A stretch of DNA of 64,000 nucleotides. It comes from Gymnothorax reevesii. Lineage: Eukaryota; Chordata; Actinopteri; Anguilliformes; Muraenidae. Below are positions 1-11,270 of the stretch, piece after piece. The DNA lies in NCBI GenBank assembly GCA_029721435.1, contig CM056574.1, positions 71,343,501 through 71,407,500 of the forward strand. Reading direction: 5' to 3'. A model generated the notes under the pieces. The model was not told where the DNA came from. It did no database searches and saw nothing but the letters and a program-made list of their open reading frames with translations. Position 1 is the first letter of the stretch; every line of letters begins with the position of its first letter. The position numbers were made by a program, and so were the translations under genes.

Positions 1-590
1 GATGATGACAAACTGTATAGCCACCGGATCCAAATTTATTATTTGATTGTGGTTAACTGACTGCTACCCCACTTTACTTTTCTCTTTTTACTATCAAAGT
101 ATGTTTACACTTGGTAATAGTACTACTGCTTTCATTGCTTGCCACTGACATCATTTCTTTTCCATAACACGTTCGCATGGAGACATGTTACATATGACTT
201 AGCTGGGCAGCAATGTGAGGACGTGATGGGGGGGCGGCATTCTTAAAGATTCCCCACAGATGCAATAATATTGATGCAATAATCAATGATTGTGAAATAA
301 AGTACAGGATATCAGTCAAATCTGTATTTTCTTAGGTTTGTTATGTGTATGGCATCACGGTAATAACCAGTTACCAACAATAAAAGTGACTTTGCTGAGT
401 ATTGACTGAAATTTTTTACGATAATACTTCAAATAATACAGAATATCATCATCATATCAAATAGAAAGATATGATGGACTTAAGAAAATTATAGCAACAT
501 ATCAAAAAGCAACATATGAAATAAAAGCTGCATAAAAGTCTGCATAAAATCATTCACTTTCATTTTTAGAACAAATTTAAAGGGGACCCA
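1..590. other. Unclassified non-coding DNA
   Basis: The stretch is A+T-rich and I see no open frame, terminal inverted repeat or recognisable element in it. It contains short simple runs (atcatcatatcaa near 450) and nothing that suggests an exon. Confidence 0.5.
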
Positions 591-824
591 TTATGCTGAT
601 CCTTCTTTGAATACATATTGGTAATGTAATAATGTTGGTTGTCCATACTCAACCTCTATAAAGTTTCTAAACATAAGATACAGAGGTTTTGCCTTAATCC
701 AAGAACGTGATTTCATGAATGTGATTTCCTCTCTGAACAGCTCCTCCTGAGATCTTCGTGAGACTTGGGCAAAACCTGACGTCAGGTTGTACAGTCCAAT
801 AAGTACAGACCTAGCCAAAGCCAA
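591..824 (-). other. Open frame of 77 codons, possible exon or chance ORF
   Basis: The minus strand is open for 77 codons and ends in a stop just before a tract that reads gggtcccc. The predicted peptide is mixed in composition, not low-complexity, with several aromatic residues in its C-terminal half. I do not recognise a domain. Upstream on the minus strand lies ggctttggctag, which could be a weak 3' splice site, so a terminal exon is possible. No second exon is visible nearby. It could equally be a fragment of an unrecognised transposon or a chance frame. Confidence 0.15.
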
Positions 825-1413
825 TCACGGTGCCGGACCTGCCCAGATCGGAAACTAATCTAGCAGACACGAACAACCACGGATCATACTATGCCTAAGT
901 AGCATCTACACTTCCAGAAATACAAAAGAAGAACCGCGGATCATTTGAGGTGCAGTTTTGTCAGTATGTCTCCTGAAGCTGCTCATCCATTTACTTTTGG
1001 ATGCAAAAAAAAGCACCTCTCTCTCTTCCAAAAGAGGATGCCTCCAGAAATCAGTGGGTAGCTTTTTTGTTTGCTGGCGGCGAATAGCCACAGCCAAAGG
1101 CAACGTTAGCGGTTTGTGCCCAGCGTTTCACCAAAGACAGCTTTGTCAATAAAGGATAATTTGACACAGGATAAGCGTTTCAGCTGCTTCTCAAACCTGA
1201 AGCGGTTGCATCAATCATGCGCTCAGAGCCACAAGCTGTAAGTAACGATATAACAGCCAATAATGAAAGTGAAGGGAATGCGTAGCGGGAGGTTAGTCAG
1301 GACCGCTAACAATAGTTAGCACTAACAACTGGCCTCAAACGCAGGCTTCATAAAATATCTGAAAATAAAGCCTGTATCGGTCCTGACTGTCCACGACTCA
1401 GAAGCTATGTGAA
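825..1413. other. Unclassified non-coding DNA
   Basis: Short open frames exist on both strands around 906-1152. They overlap each other antisense and match no family I can name. The rest shows no repeat structure by eye. Confidence 0.4.
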
Positions 1414-1979
1414 GTTTCCATTCACTTCCCAATCGAATTTATTCATGCGAATAAAGCTGGTTAAAATACATTTCCATCTAAAGGCATTAAAGCGAATAAA
1501 AAGTAGTGCGTAATGACGCCACATGCTGTTATGCGATCAAATTAGTGTATCGAATACATTTCTGACATTTTAAGCTGCTTCCATTCATTTTCGCAGAGCC
1601 TTCAAGTGAACCAAAGAAGTTAGTTAGCCAACTAATTTAGCTGGTTAGCCAAAATGGATCGCGTTGAGCAACAAATGACGACAATTGCACAAGTTGTAAT
1701 AGTGCTGAAGTGCCAGCTATTAGCAGCATTGCAGACCACTATCAGAAGGAAACGACGGCATCAAAACACCATCAAGATGCAGTAGCAGATTTATTCAGCA
1801 AATAACTTTTCCATCAGTATTTATCGCATAAGCCTTTTACCGATCAAGGTAAAATCCGATGAGATGGACCATACAAACTATGAGTCGACAGTCTTGAAAA
1901 CAAGTTGAATTTCACCGTCTCCGTAAGGCATTTTTAATTTGATATTACTTAATTTGTATAAGAACATGTGGATGGAAAC
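1414..1979. mobile_element. Short inverted-repeat DNA element (MITE-like)
   Basis: The element opens with gtttccattcac (1414-1425) and closes with gtggatggaaac (1968-1979). These are inverted repeats matching at 11 of 12 bases and enclose 566 bp. Sequences of the type gtttccatccac with internal atgcgaataaa motifs (seen near 1443-1456 and 1490-1500) recur in fish genomes as small non-autonomous DNA transposons. No transposase is encoded. A short frame starting atggatcgcgttgag near 1653 runs about 45 codons and may be the remnant of a longer parental ORF. I could not identify a clear target-site duplication, so superfamily assignment stays open. Confidence 0.5.
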
Positions 1980-1997
1980 ATGACTACAGATACGTAA

Positions 1998-3215
1998 GCA
2001 GGGGCTGGGGGGTTCCAAAGTGCTTCTCGGCAACAGGTCTGAATGGATGGAACGCGCTCCAACTGCCCCTAAAGTCCGTCACCCTTGGGTATAGGCAGGA
2101 AAAGGCAAGGCTCATTATGGAGCTGAGAGAGTCTTCCGATGCAGCGGAGAGGGATCAGTGCGCACAGGTCAAGACAGGGAGGAAGTGGAAGGCGGAGGAG
2201 GAGGTGCAGAGAGCAGCAAGTAGGCTACAACACCAAGAAGTGGTCGCCTTGGTCCAGCCAGGGAGGGCAGGCCTTGGATGGAGGGAGCCAACCCGTATGT
2301 GGTCCAGAGCAAGCAGGAGGAGAGAAAGGACCTGGTGGCTGCTGAGATGGCCAGGATGGCGCAAGAGGAGCTCAAAGTCAAAGCCATTGCACAGGGCCAG
2401 CAGGGCCACTGGACAACATGGGAGGGGATGACAAGAAGAACGGTCAGCTGGGCAGATCTTTGGAAGACCCCACAGGCCCGCCTCAGTTTCCTAATCCGAG
2501 CAACGTATGACACCCTACCGTGCCCTCGTAACTTGCATCAGTGGCTGGGGACAGAACAAGCTTGCGTCCTATGTGGTACCAACAATGCCTCGCTGCAACA
2601 TGTCCTGTCAGGGTGCAAGATAGCTCTGACACAGGGGAGGCCGAGATGGCGCCATGACCAGATCCTCAGAAAGCTGGCCGAGATCGTGGAAACGGCAAGG
2701 CATGAGGTGAGCAGAGGAAAGATGGAGGGAGCCCAACATCACATCCAGTTCCTCGAGCAGGAATAATACCACCACCAAGGCTCCTCAATCAAAGTGCAAA
2801 GTGGAGGCTGGCAGTGGATGTGGGCAGGCAGCTTCACTTTCCCCAAGAGATCTGCAGCACCACCCAGCGACCTGACATGGTTCTGTGGACCACAGTGGAG
2901 AGGAAAGCGCTGTTGGTAGAGCTGACTGTGCCATGGGAAGAGGGGTTGGCGGCTGCCCATGAGAGGAAGAGGGCAGAGTACTCTGACCTACTGGCAGAGT
3001 GTAGGGAAGCTGGGTTAAGTGCGCGGCTATAACCTGTGGAAGTAGGGGCAAGAGGCTTTGTGGCAGACTCAACAACCAGGCTGCTGAGAGACCTAGGCCT
3101 GTGCGGCACCAGTCTGCAGAGAGCGATCAGGGGGCTATCTGAGGAGGCGGAGAAGGCAAGCTTTTGGCTCTGGCTGAGATGGCGGGATGTAGCGTGGGGA
3201 GCAGGCAAAATGTAA
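1998..3215 (+). pseudogene. 5'-truncated non-LTR retrotransposon ORF: RT C-terminus, zinc knuckle and restriction-like endonuclease
   Basis: This is the 3' third of the single ORF of an R2/Hero-type non-LTR retrotransposon, whose reverse transcriptase and endonuclease insert the element by target-primed reverse transcription. A readable frame starts near 1998, passes through MELRESSD at 2117 and shifts frame around 2312-2330. It continues from 2278-2766 with a CCHC-type motif (CVLC, then H and C in HVLSGC) followed by WRHD, the usual junction to the nuclease. A second frameshift near 2760-2766 leads into 2814-3032, where RPDMVLW and ELTVPWE fit the PD-(D/E)xK restriction-like endonuclease core. 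A stop at 3030-3032 interrupts the frame, which resumes with PVEVGARGF and runs to a natural-looking stop at 3213-3215. Truncation at the 5' end is typical of these elements. Two frameshifts and one internal stop make it dead. The exact clade (R2, Hero, Rex6 or other) is not settled by eye. Confidence 0.8.
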
Positions 3216-3410
3216 GAATGCTAGCTGCAGGGGGTAGCAGGGAGACATCCCTGTTCACTGCCCCGCCACCAGGAGATGTTCTGAGCTAAGGGGCGAAACA
3301 TCTATGAGCGGTGGTCCCCAGCTGATGACCCTGCAGCTAGCAGACAAGGCACCGGCGGAGGTGCTGCATGCCTAAAGGCAAAGCAGGAAAACATCTACCT
3401 GTGTAAAGAA
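3216..3410 (+). mobile_element. 3' untranslated tail of the RLE retrotransposon
   Basis: Directly after the ORF stop comes gaatgctagctgcaggggg, then ggggcgaaacatctatgagc and ccccagctgatgaccctgca. This layout resembles the conserved 3' UTR of the same fish retroelement family, which the reverse transcriptase recognises. There is no clear poly(A) or short tandem tail, so the 3' boundary near 3410 is approximate. Confidence 0.5.
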
Positions 3411-5084
3411 ACGGAAGCAGTTGCTTCACTGCATAAGCCTACCCAACTGATGGCCTGTTGAATGTGATTGTAGCGCTGCGGCTAAAGTAGCCAACGTACT
3501 GTTGCTAATTTTTGTGTCCTAAATATGCAAGAGTAATATCAGGGAAAATTCAACAGAAGGTGTGTGAACATAAACCTCATTTGAAGTGAACTTTTTATAC
3601 TTGTTTGTAATTTGGATGCTTAGTGCAACTGCCCCCTCCCCGTAACGGAACTTACTGTCTGTAACACCTGTATTGCAGGGTAACGTTTGTCTCTGAAGTT
3701 GTTCTGACTCCTCAGTTATCAGCTACAACTGCATGTTAGTTTGCGTGCTGTGCAAATTAAAATGCTCCTGATAACTTATAGGCAGTAATTATGAATGGTA
3801 TGCTTGTGTTACTTCGGTAAGCATTAATGTGGTAGTTTTATCATAACGTTGCCCGATTGTAGCCACCACAGTTGAAGCTAACCGGAGAGGTTCTATATGT
3901 CTGCCGAGTTGGGCTGCTAAGGCAGCAGTTAGACAAGACGTAGGTTTTGCAGAGCTTGGGTGCGTTTTTGGATGCTTGTGAAAGGATCGCTTTACTTATC
4001 CATGACCAGGGTCAGCCTAATACTTCTCCAATATATGAGCAAGCTCTCTGATGCTACCGGTGAAAGCAAAAGGGAAACGCACAGGCTATAATGTGTCTGG
4101 TATAGCAATTTCTCTGCATTGCCGTCGAATAAATATTAAATTCTTTCTTGTAAAAGTGATCGATTTGCTAGCTCCACATAAGCAACGGTTCAAGCAAAAG
4201 GAATGTACGGTCTGTAAAACCTGTATTATGCTCAGGCTTTATCTAGCTCTCTTGCACTATCCATAATGCGCCCATTTTCCGCTAGGAAACGCTGGTCATT
4301 CTGAAGCAATAAGTAAACCATTACCACAGGCAATTTCCGCAAAGGCCGTTAAGCCTGGAGCTTTCGCCCCTCCGTCATATACCAGCGCAGAAGCTGTTTG
4401 TGACTCCATGCTAACGACACACCACAGTTATGCACATGAACCAGCAGGTCCTTATAATACACCCCGAAGCAGTTGGTCTACTTTTAGCTGCTCCTTACTG
4501 TCCATGTTTCCCTCTAAACTCAGACCCACCGGATTTCTACGGTTTTCAGTCTACAAGTTTGTATGTGGTGGATTCTAGCTTTCCCTGCATCCGAGCTATA
4601 GAGTAGAAATACCCCGCTGTACTCACCACTGTTGCCGTAGCAAACAGTAGCCGATAGCAAATTCGAGCTTGAGCTGCCAGACTTTCACACTGCGTCCCCC
4701 ACTTTCGCCGGTGCATTTGTGAGAACAAGTTCATTTCATTAGATCTATATTCAAGTATCGCGATAGATTGTGGAATTTCCCTGCCGATTCCTTGTCAGAT
4801 GACAGACTAATCTCACATTTCACTCTGGGCAGGCGGACCCGGAAAACTGCATTCTGCAGCCTCGTCCTGCCCAACTCCGCCCTCCACAGAGCTGGCCAGT
4901 CAGAAGAAAGTGGGCACACGGGGTGTGGGGGCCATCGCGGAAGAGCCACCTCAACGAGGCGTTGAAGGCAGAGACTACAATGGACTACAAATGGGGTTTT
5001 TTGAGGATGGCAATATGAGCTAAATAAGGACCATGTTTTGGACTTTGAATGATCATGAGTCCAAGATAAAAATATAACCTTGGA
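3411..5084. other. Unclassified intergenic DNA
   Basis: There are no supportable exons. Small open frames at 4051-4266, 4546-4734 and 4731-4965 overlap on opposite strands and show no domain. The segment 4840-4975 is G+C-rich and contains agctggccagtcagaagaaa and gggccatcgcggaagagcc, phrases I associate with a dispersed fish repeat but cannot name. The part from 4980 to 5084 leads into family A repeat DNA. Confidence 0.35.
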
Positions 5085-5282
5085 AACCCTTAGGTTAAAA
5101 TCAAATCTCTAGGAGGAGTGTGTTAAAATACAATGTGTGGAAATCAGGGAAAAATGACATGTTAAAATCAAAATGGCCGACTTCCTGTTTGGAGTAGACA
5201 AATGATGCCAGACACTTTTTTTGTGCGTCTTGGCCAAATACACGTGAACCAATTTTTCAAATAGGTACCCTTCAAAATCCTG
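5085..5282 (+). repeat. Detached fragment of array family A
   Basis: The stretch from aaatctctaggaggagtgtg through caaaatggccgacttcctg to the region around 5275 closely matches about 10784-10935, inside the large array. It lies 1.3 kb outside the array edge with no unit ends of its own, so it is a solo internal fragment. It ends at a short poly(A)-like run near 5322-5337. Confidence 0.75.
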
Positions 5283-5565
5283 ATGTACCACTTTTACGAG
5301 CACAACACAACGGTTAAAGTTAAGAAAAAAAAAAAAACACTAAATGCCATAAACATCATATCATCATATTTCATCAGAACAAAGCTCAAGTGGGTGTCAT
5401 TTATACATGCTGAAGAATACATGTCAAACTTCAGATGTAAAGATGAATTTTTACAATTTTTACATGTCGAGGGATTTTTGACGAGACAAAGTCGCACAAA
5501 CATCCTCATATGTGAGCTCTTTCCACTTTTGAGTCTGCATTTCCAACAACAGCACTCAGAGAGTG
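5283..5565. other. Unclassified DNA with an A-rich run
   Basis: An A-rich tract (aagaaaaaaaaaaaacac, about 5322-5340) follows the family A fragment and may mark its 3' edge. Open frames cross both strands here at 5283-5669 and 5294-5509 but have no recognisable domain. Confidence 0.35.
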
Positions 5566-6045
5566 CAGCACCTCCGCCAAGGGCCCTGGCCCTAACCCTA
5601 ATGCTTACCCTATCCCCTACCCCAGATTACACCCAAAATCTAATCAATTGGTCCTTGTATCACTTGTGACCTCCTCTGAAAATTTCATCAAAATCGGTTC
5701 ATAACTTTTCACCGAAAGTTGGTAACAAACAGACAGACAAATGAAGGATGTCAACCGTAGGTTGAACGGTATCTTGCCAAAAGGGTTGTTTTTTTTAAGC
5801 GAGAACCATGAAGGTCTAGGCTGATCGCCACCAAAAACTAATCAGCCGAGCGCCTGACCATATACTACATTCACACCAAGTTTGAAGTTGATCCGATCAA
5901 AGCTACTCAAAAATTAGGGTTTCGTCAAACCCTCAAATTGACCCTGACCTTTGACCTTGACCGGAGCTTTTGGCAAGATAACAAACCAACCAACGCCGGC
6001 AAAAACATACAGAAAAAACATACATACTCCTTGGCAGAGGTACTG
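5566..6045. mobile_element. Inverted-repeat interspersed element, common teleost type
   Basis: Its ends, cagcacctccgccaagg (5566-5582) and ccttggcagaggtactg (6029-6045), are inverted copies matching at 15 of 17 bases and enclose 480 bp. The interior contains tttcatcaaaatcggttcat and aacaaacagacagacaaa, phrases that recur very widely in fish genomes. Several phrases such as ccctaaccctaatgcttacc are direct low-complexity runs. There is no coding capacity. I infer a non-autonomous DNA transposon. Confidence 0.65.
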
Positions 6046-6565
6046 TACCGATTTATAGCCAGCTTTACAATTGTTTTTGCACTGCTTTGTCTAGCCAACT
6101 GAGATACAGGATCATGTGTGACATAATCTGCAGTCAAGGGAATAGGGAAGCAGAAAAGTTGGATGTCTGGAAAAAATAAGTTTCCAACACGGGGAAGACA
6201 AACAAATCACGGAGCTGGTGAAATTCAGTTTTTTTCCCCCGAAACATGACCATACATATAGATTTAAGGCAAAACTTTTTTTTTCCCAAATAAGCTATTA
6301 TAAGCTATATGGTTAGTGTTTCCAATGCACTTTATAAGCTGAGCTCAACCCAATATTGATGATGATTTTTGCAACTCAGGAGCAACCTTTGCAAAACCAT
6401 CAGCACTTAACGATTTGACAGGGAAGCTGTGGGTGTCCTACTCAGGAAAGGTTCAACGTACAGCTAAATCAACGGCATTTGTGTCCTTTTGCCAACTCAT
6501 GCAAACACAACGCTTCAGCGTTTTTTACAAACGTAAATACCATTGAATTGACTGAAAACAAAAAA
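6046..6565. other. Unclassified DNA flanking the array
   Basis: I see no open frame of note and no repeat match to the rest of the window. This is the left flank of the 37-kb array and would be the place to look for an empty-site comparison. Confidence 0.4.
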
Positions 6566-6887
6566 TTATTAGGGCCCGAGCCGACTACAAGTTGTCTGTG
6601 AAGGCCCTAGTGAAATTGCTCTGTTTATTATTAGGGTCCAAGCCCTTAGCAAAGGCTGGGTAGAGGACCCTGTTGTTATTGCTGTGTTTCTTATTAGGGT
6701 CTGAGCCTCCAGGCCTGCAAGGCCTTGGCAAGGACCCTATTATTCTTCTCGTGTTTATTATTAGGGTCTGAGCCACCAGGCCCGCAAGGCATTGGCAAGG
6801 ACCCTATAGTTCTTCTTGTGTTTATTATTCTTTATTATTAGGGCCCGAGCAAGTCGTCCAAGGACCCTATTTAAATCGTACTGTTTA

Positions 6888-6921
<34 letters not shown>

Positions 6922-6985
6922 TACTACTATTAGGGCCCGAGCGAGGACTGGAAGTCGTCTGCGGAAGAGCCGATTGAAATCGCGC
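6566..6985 (-). repeat. Six stacked unit ends forming the left edge of the array
   Basis: The motif ttaggg(c/t)c(c/t)gagc or a close variant recurs at about 6569, 6631, 6694, 6761, 6839 and 6930. Most copies are followed by a variable G+C-rich palindrome and then ggaccctat or ggccctag, with a T-rich linker (gtttattatta) in between. Each is the reverse complement of the unit end seen on the right edge (43500-43745). The stack looks like repeated insertion of one element into the T-rich edge of another, leaving only ends. A (TTA)n microsatellite sits at about 6889-6920. Confidence 0.8.
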
Positions 6986-8445
6986 TGATTATTATTATTA
7001 TTATTATTCCTTCGACATTTCAAGGGCCAAATTCGCCCCTTTCTCAAACTTGAAAATGCTTGTAACTTTCCACATTCGTCCGGCCCCATCCGAAATGCAA
7101 TATTTTTGGGTGCTCGTTCATGGTCGACGCAAAATGCCAAAATAGCGCCCCAAAACACGTTTCAAAATTCCCATCGGGAAAATCAGTTACTTTCTCTTAG
7201 GCAGACGTAATTCGGTATCCATATGCATCATCTCAGGCATACAAAAAAATCTCATTGGAGCCACGCCCAAAACCTAACAGGAAGTCAGCCATTTTGATTT
7301 GAATTTTTAAATTTAAAAACGAACTCCTACTAGGGATTTCGCCCGATGGACTTCAAATTTGGTAAAGAACATCTAGAGCCCAAGCTGATCAAAAGGTGTG
7401 CTCTGCATATCTGTAGGTCAAAGGGTGTGGCTGCATAAGCGTGACAAATTTTGGCGACTCAACGAAAAAATTTCACAATGCTCTCACGCCCAAATACGTG
7501 ATTGTAGGAGCTTCAAACTTGCTGTACATGATGATTGCTCCAACCTGAACGTCAAGATGTATTAACTTTGCTAATAGCGCTGCCCTGTAGTAACAAGAAG
7601 TGACCAGTTATTACTTTCACTTGTACTGATGACACACAGTTGAACCCATCAACCTCCTTCCACTTCCATTACATGCAGAACAAGTTTATAAAGCTACATT
7701 ATGAATGTTGTAAAGCTAAGATTAGTTGCGTCTCTGTGGCGACGCGGTGACTATTTGTCCCTCGCCATGAAAATACATTTGGGGTTCACAATGCTCTCAC
7801 GCCCACATACTTGATTGTAGCAACTTTAAACTTGCTGGACATGATGATTGCTCTGCCCTGAACATCCAGATGCATTAATTTCTCACATTGCTTATAGTGC
7901 CATCCTGTAGTAACAGGAAGTGGGCAGTTATTATTTTCACTTGAACTGATGACACGCAGATGAACCCATCAACCTCATTCCACCTCTATTACATGCAGAA
8001 CAAATTGATGAAGCTAGCTTATGAATGCTGTGAAACAAAGTGTAATGGCGTCCGCGTAGCGACGCGGCGACTTTCCATCCCTCGCCATGAAAATACGGTT
8101 GGGTTTTTGATGTCTTTCATAAACTCGGATCATCCTAAAAATTGATAGACAGGTCAAGGGTGGTGAGCTCTTACATCTGATCGGGGCGTTGCCCATAGGG
8201 GGTTTTTTGGAGTAGGAAGATAAAAATTGGTACACGTGTATTTGGACAAGATGCACAAAAAAGTCACAGGCATCATTTGTCTACTCCAAACAGGAAGTCG
8301 GCCATTTTGATTTTAACGGGTCATTTTGGCCGATTTCCACACATTATATTTTAACACACTCTTCCAAGAGATTTCATCCAATCAACACCAAATTTGTTAG
8401 TAAATATCGGGAGACGATGCTGATCAAAAATTGTGCTTTGCATGG
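6986..8445 (-). repeat. Family A repeat block, minus orientation
   Basis: The reverse complement of 7020-7330 matches about 9610-9866, for example ccaaaatagcgccccaaaac against the plus-strand gggggcgctattttggcatt. The reverse complement of 8100-8440 matches about 10722-11100. Recurrent phrases include aacaggaagt, gccattttgatt and ggacttcaaatttggtaaag. No coding capacity is evident. Homology direction changes at about 8445, where plus-oriented sequence similar to 9940-10150 begins. Confidence 0.75.
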
Positions 8446-9865
8446 AGGAAGAGAGGTACAAGTACAGGCACTAACCTGTGATAAAGTTTTGAGCGAATTG
8501 AACAAAGCAGGAAGAAGTTATGAAAAGTTGATAGTTCATATACCAGTGGGCACTCTGAGTGTAACCAAATGTGGGCAGGTGCATTCAGGGGCAGGCCGTC
8601 AGCACAAATGCAAAGTTTCAAGCAAATCGGCAGAAGTCGATGTAAAATATGGCATTTCCAGTTTCCACAAGGGGGCACTACAGAGAAATTTTCCTCCCCT
8701 GATGGGCAAGGCCCCTATTAGATTTAACAGCTTGTCATCCTTGACCTGTATTTCAACTTTGATGATGATGCGAGTTCTGTAAAAACATCAAAAACACAAG
8801 CGTATTGTCATGGCAAGGGATCCATCTTCGCTGCATTGCCACACGAACGCCATTACTTGTAGCTTCACAGCATTCATAATGTAGCTTCAACAACTTGTTC
8901 TGCATGTTTTAGAAGTGGAATGAAGTTGATGGGTTCAACTATGTGTCATCAGTACATGTTGTGTCATCAGTAAAAAATGGTTTCTTCCTGTTACCACCAG
9001 GTGGCGCTTTTAGTAAAGTGGGAAGTTATGATATTGAGACATTCAGCACAGAGCAATCATCATTTCCAGAAAGTTTGAAGCTTCTACAGTCAAGTATGTC
9101 GAAAGCATACTAATGCGAGAGCATTTAGAAATTTTTTTGACAAGTTGCTAAATTTTGTCACACCCTAGCAGCCTCACCCTTTGACCTAAGGACATGCAGA
9201 GCACAATTATTGATACGCTTGGTCTCTTGATGATCTCTACCAAATTTGAAGTTAATCGGGCAAAATCCCAAGGAGGAGTTCGTTTTGAAAATAAAAACAG
9301 GTCACTTCCTGTTAGCACCTGGGGGGGTGGGGCGGGGGGCCATCAGTAAATTGAAAAACTTTCAGGGCGGAGACATCATCATGTACAGCAAGTTTGAAGC
9401 TTCCACGATCAAGTATGTGGGCTTGAGAGCATTTTGAATTTTTTTCTTTTTGTCGAGTCACCAAATTTTTTCGCGCCCAAGCAGCCACGCCCTTTGACCT
9501 ACAGACATGCAGAACACAACTTTTGATCAGCTTGGTCTCTAGATGATGTATACCAAATTTGAAGTCAATCAGCCGAAAACCCTAGGAGTTCATTTTAAAA
9601 TTAAAAAATTCTAATCAAAATGGCCGACTTCCTGTTAGGTTTAGGGCGAGGCTCCATTGAAATTTTTTGTATGTCTGGGGATGTTACATATTTGTACCGA
9701 ATTTCGTCTGCCGACGAGAAAATAACCAAATTCCCCTTACGGGAATTTTGATACGTGTTCAGGGGGCGCTATTTTGGCATTTTGTGTCAACCATGAACAA
9801 GCACCCAAAAATATTGAATTTCGGATCCGGCCATACAACTGTGGAAAGTTATATGCGTTTTCACA
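8446..9865 (+). repeat. Family A repeat block, plus orientation, 5' part missing
   Basis: The block matches the family A unit at 9866-11270 in its first third (aaccaaatgtgggcaggtgc compared with 10031 onwards) and the inverted copy at 6986-8000 in the rest. It lacks a unit start because it begins at the inversion point. It contains several copies of cttcctgtta and of ggcgc motifs. The sequence ccaccaggtggcgct at 8994-9008 is listed separately. Confidence 0.75.
8994..9008 (+). promoter_or_regulatory. CTCF-like motif
   Basis: The 15 bases ccaccaggtggcgct fit the degenerate CTCF core CCASYAGRKGGCRSY at every position. CTCF is the vertebrate zinc-finger insulator and loop-anchor protein. The motif match is visible; binding is not shown. 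It lies in a family A repeat, so related sites would be spread with the repeat. Confidence 0.45.
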
Positions 9866-11270
9866 ATTAAAGCTGCAAGCAGGGTTGAACGGGCCCTCGC
9901 CCCCTTGCGCACGTTGGGGTTGTGGTGAGATCTTGACGGGTGCAACCTGAGAGAAAGTGTCGAGCGAATTGGACAACTTGAAGAAGTTATGACAAGTTGA
10001 TACTTCGTCCACCAGGGGGCGCTCAGAGCGTAACCAAATGTGGGCAGGCGCATTCAGGGGCAGACCCTTAGCACAAATATGAAGTTTTGAGCAAATCGGC
10101 CAATGTCAAGGTAAAGTGTGGCATTCCCTGTTTCCACAAGAGAGCGCCATGAGCTAGATTGCTTATAAGCACATCAAGGAATTCAGGGTGGGGATTTTAG
10201 CATGTACAGGAAGTTTGAATCCATTTGGATGAAGTATGAGGGTGAGAGAGCTGCTCAAATGTGTTTGGCCAGGCATCTGAAATAGGGACACCATGGCGGT
10301 CACACCCATTTAGCGACAGACATGCAGAGCACAACTTTTGATCAGCATGGTCTCTTGATGATCTGAAATAAATATTAGGTTGCTGGGAGGGAATTGCGGG
10401 GAGGAGTTCGTAAAAATACAATGTGTGGAAATCAGGCCAAATTAAATTCAAAATGACTGACTTCCTGTTTGGAGTTAACCAATGGTGCCAGAGAATTTTT
10501 TGTCCGCATTGGCAACATACACGTGTACCAATTTTCATTTTCCTATTCAAAAAAAAAAACTCTATGGGGAGGGGTTTTAGAAAATTTCAAGGGGGCGCTA
10601 TCGAGGCATTTTGTTGGGTTCAAGCTGATGGGTTCAACTATGTGTCATCCTTACAAGTGAAAGTAATAATTGGTCACTTCCTGTTAGCGGCAACGCCCAA
10701 TGACCTCCAGACCTGCAGAGCACAACTTTTGATCAGCATGGTCTCTGGATATTTAGTAATAAATCTGGTGTTGATTGGATGAAATCTCTAGGAGGAGTGT
10801 GTTAAAATACAATGTGTGGAAATCAGGGAAAAATGACATGTTAAAATCAAAATGGCCGACTTCCTGTTTGGAGTAGACAAATGATGGCAGACACTTTTTT
10901 TGTGCGTCTTGGCCAAATACACGTGAACCAATTTTCATCATCCTATTCCAAAAAAACCCCGATGGGGAGGGGTTTTAGAAAATTTCAAGGGGGTGCTATC
11001 GAGGCATTTTGCTGCCCTTATGAGCAAAGCCCCAATCAGATGTGAGAGCTCGCCACCTATGACCTGTCTATCAATTTTTATGATGAAACAAGTTCATGGG
11101 GAAGGATGGAAAGTCGCCGCGTCCCTACACGGACGCCATTACACGTAGCTTCACAGCATTCATAAGGTAGCTTCATCAATTTGTTCTGCATGTAATAGGA
11201 GTGGAATAAGAATGTGTTCAACTATGTGTCATCAGTACAAGTGAAAGTAATAACTGTAATAATAATAATA
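9866..11270 (+). repeat. Family A unit with a complete start
   Basis: The unit opens with attaaagctgcaagcagg, followed by gggccctcgccccc and gcacgttggggttg. It ends in an (aat)n tract at 11259-11270 where the next unit begins. The interior has caaaatggccgacttcctg, tgatcagcatggtctct and several ggcgct motifs. The end hairpin is missing. The 1.4-kb length is at the short end of the array's range. Confidence 0.75.
10006..10024 (+). promoter_or_regulatory. Near-consensus CTCF-like motif
   Basis: The bases cgtccaccagggggcgctc match the widely used 19-base vertebrate CTCF consensus at 16 positions by my comparison, including the whole ccaccagggggcgct core. It is the best single match I noticed in the window. 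The sister copy near 8551 has degenerated (accagtgggcactc). Occupancy cannot be judged from sequence. Confidence 0.5.

Noticed and set aside
906..1152. Harbinger-type nuclease fragment on the minus strand (FWRHPLLEER-like peptide)
   Set aside because: Resemblance is limited to a few residues and no catalytic motif or element end is visible.
2278..2766. Host gene of 162 codons
   Set aside because: It contains the CCHC-WRHD junction of an RLE non-LTR retrotransposon and continues in other frames into the nuclease domain, so it is a retroelement piece.
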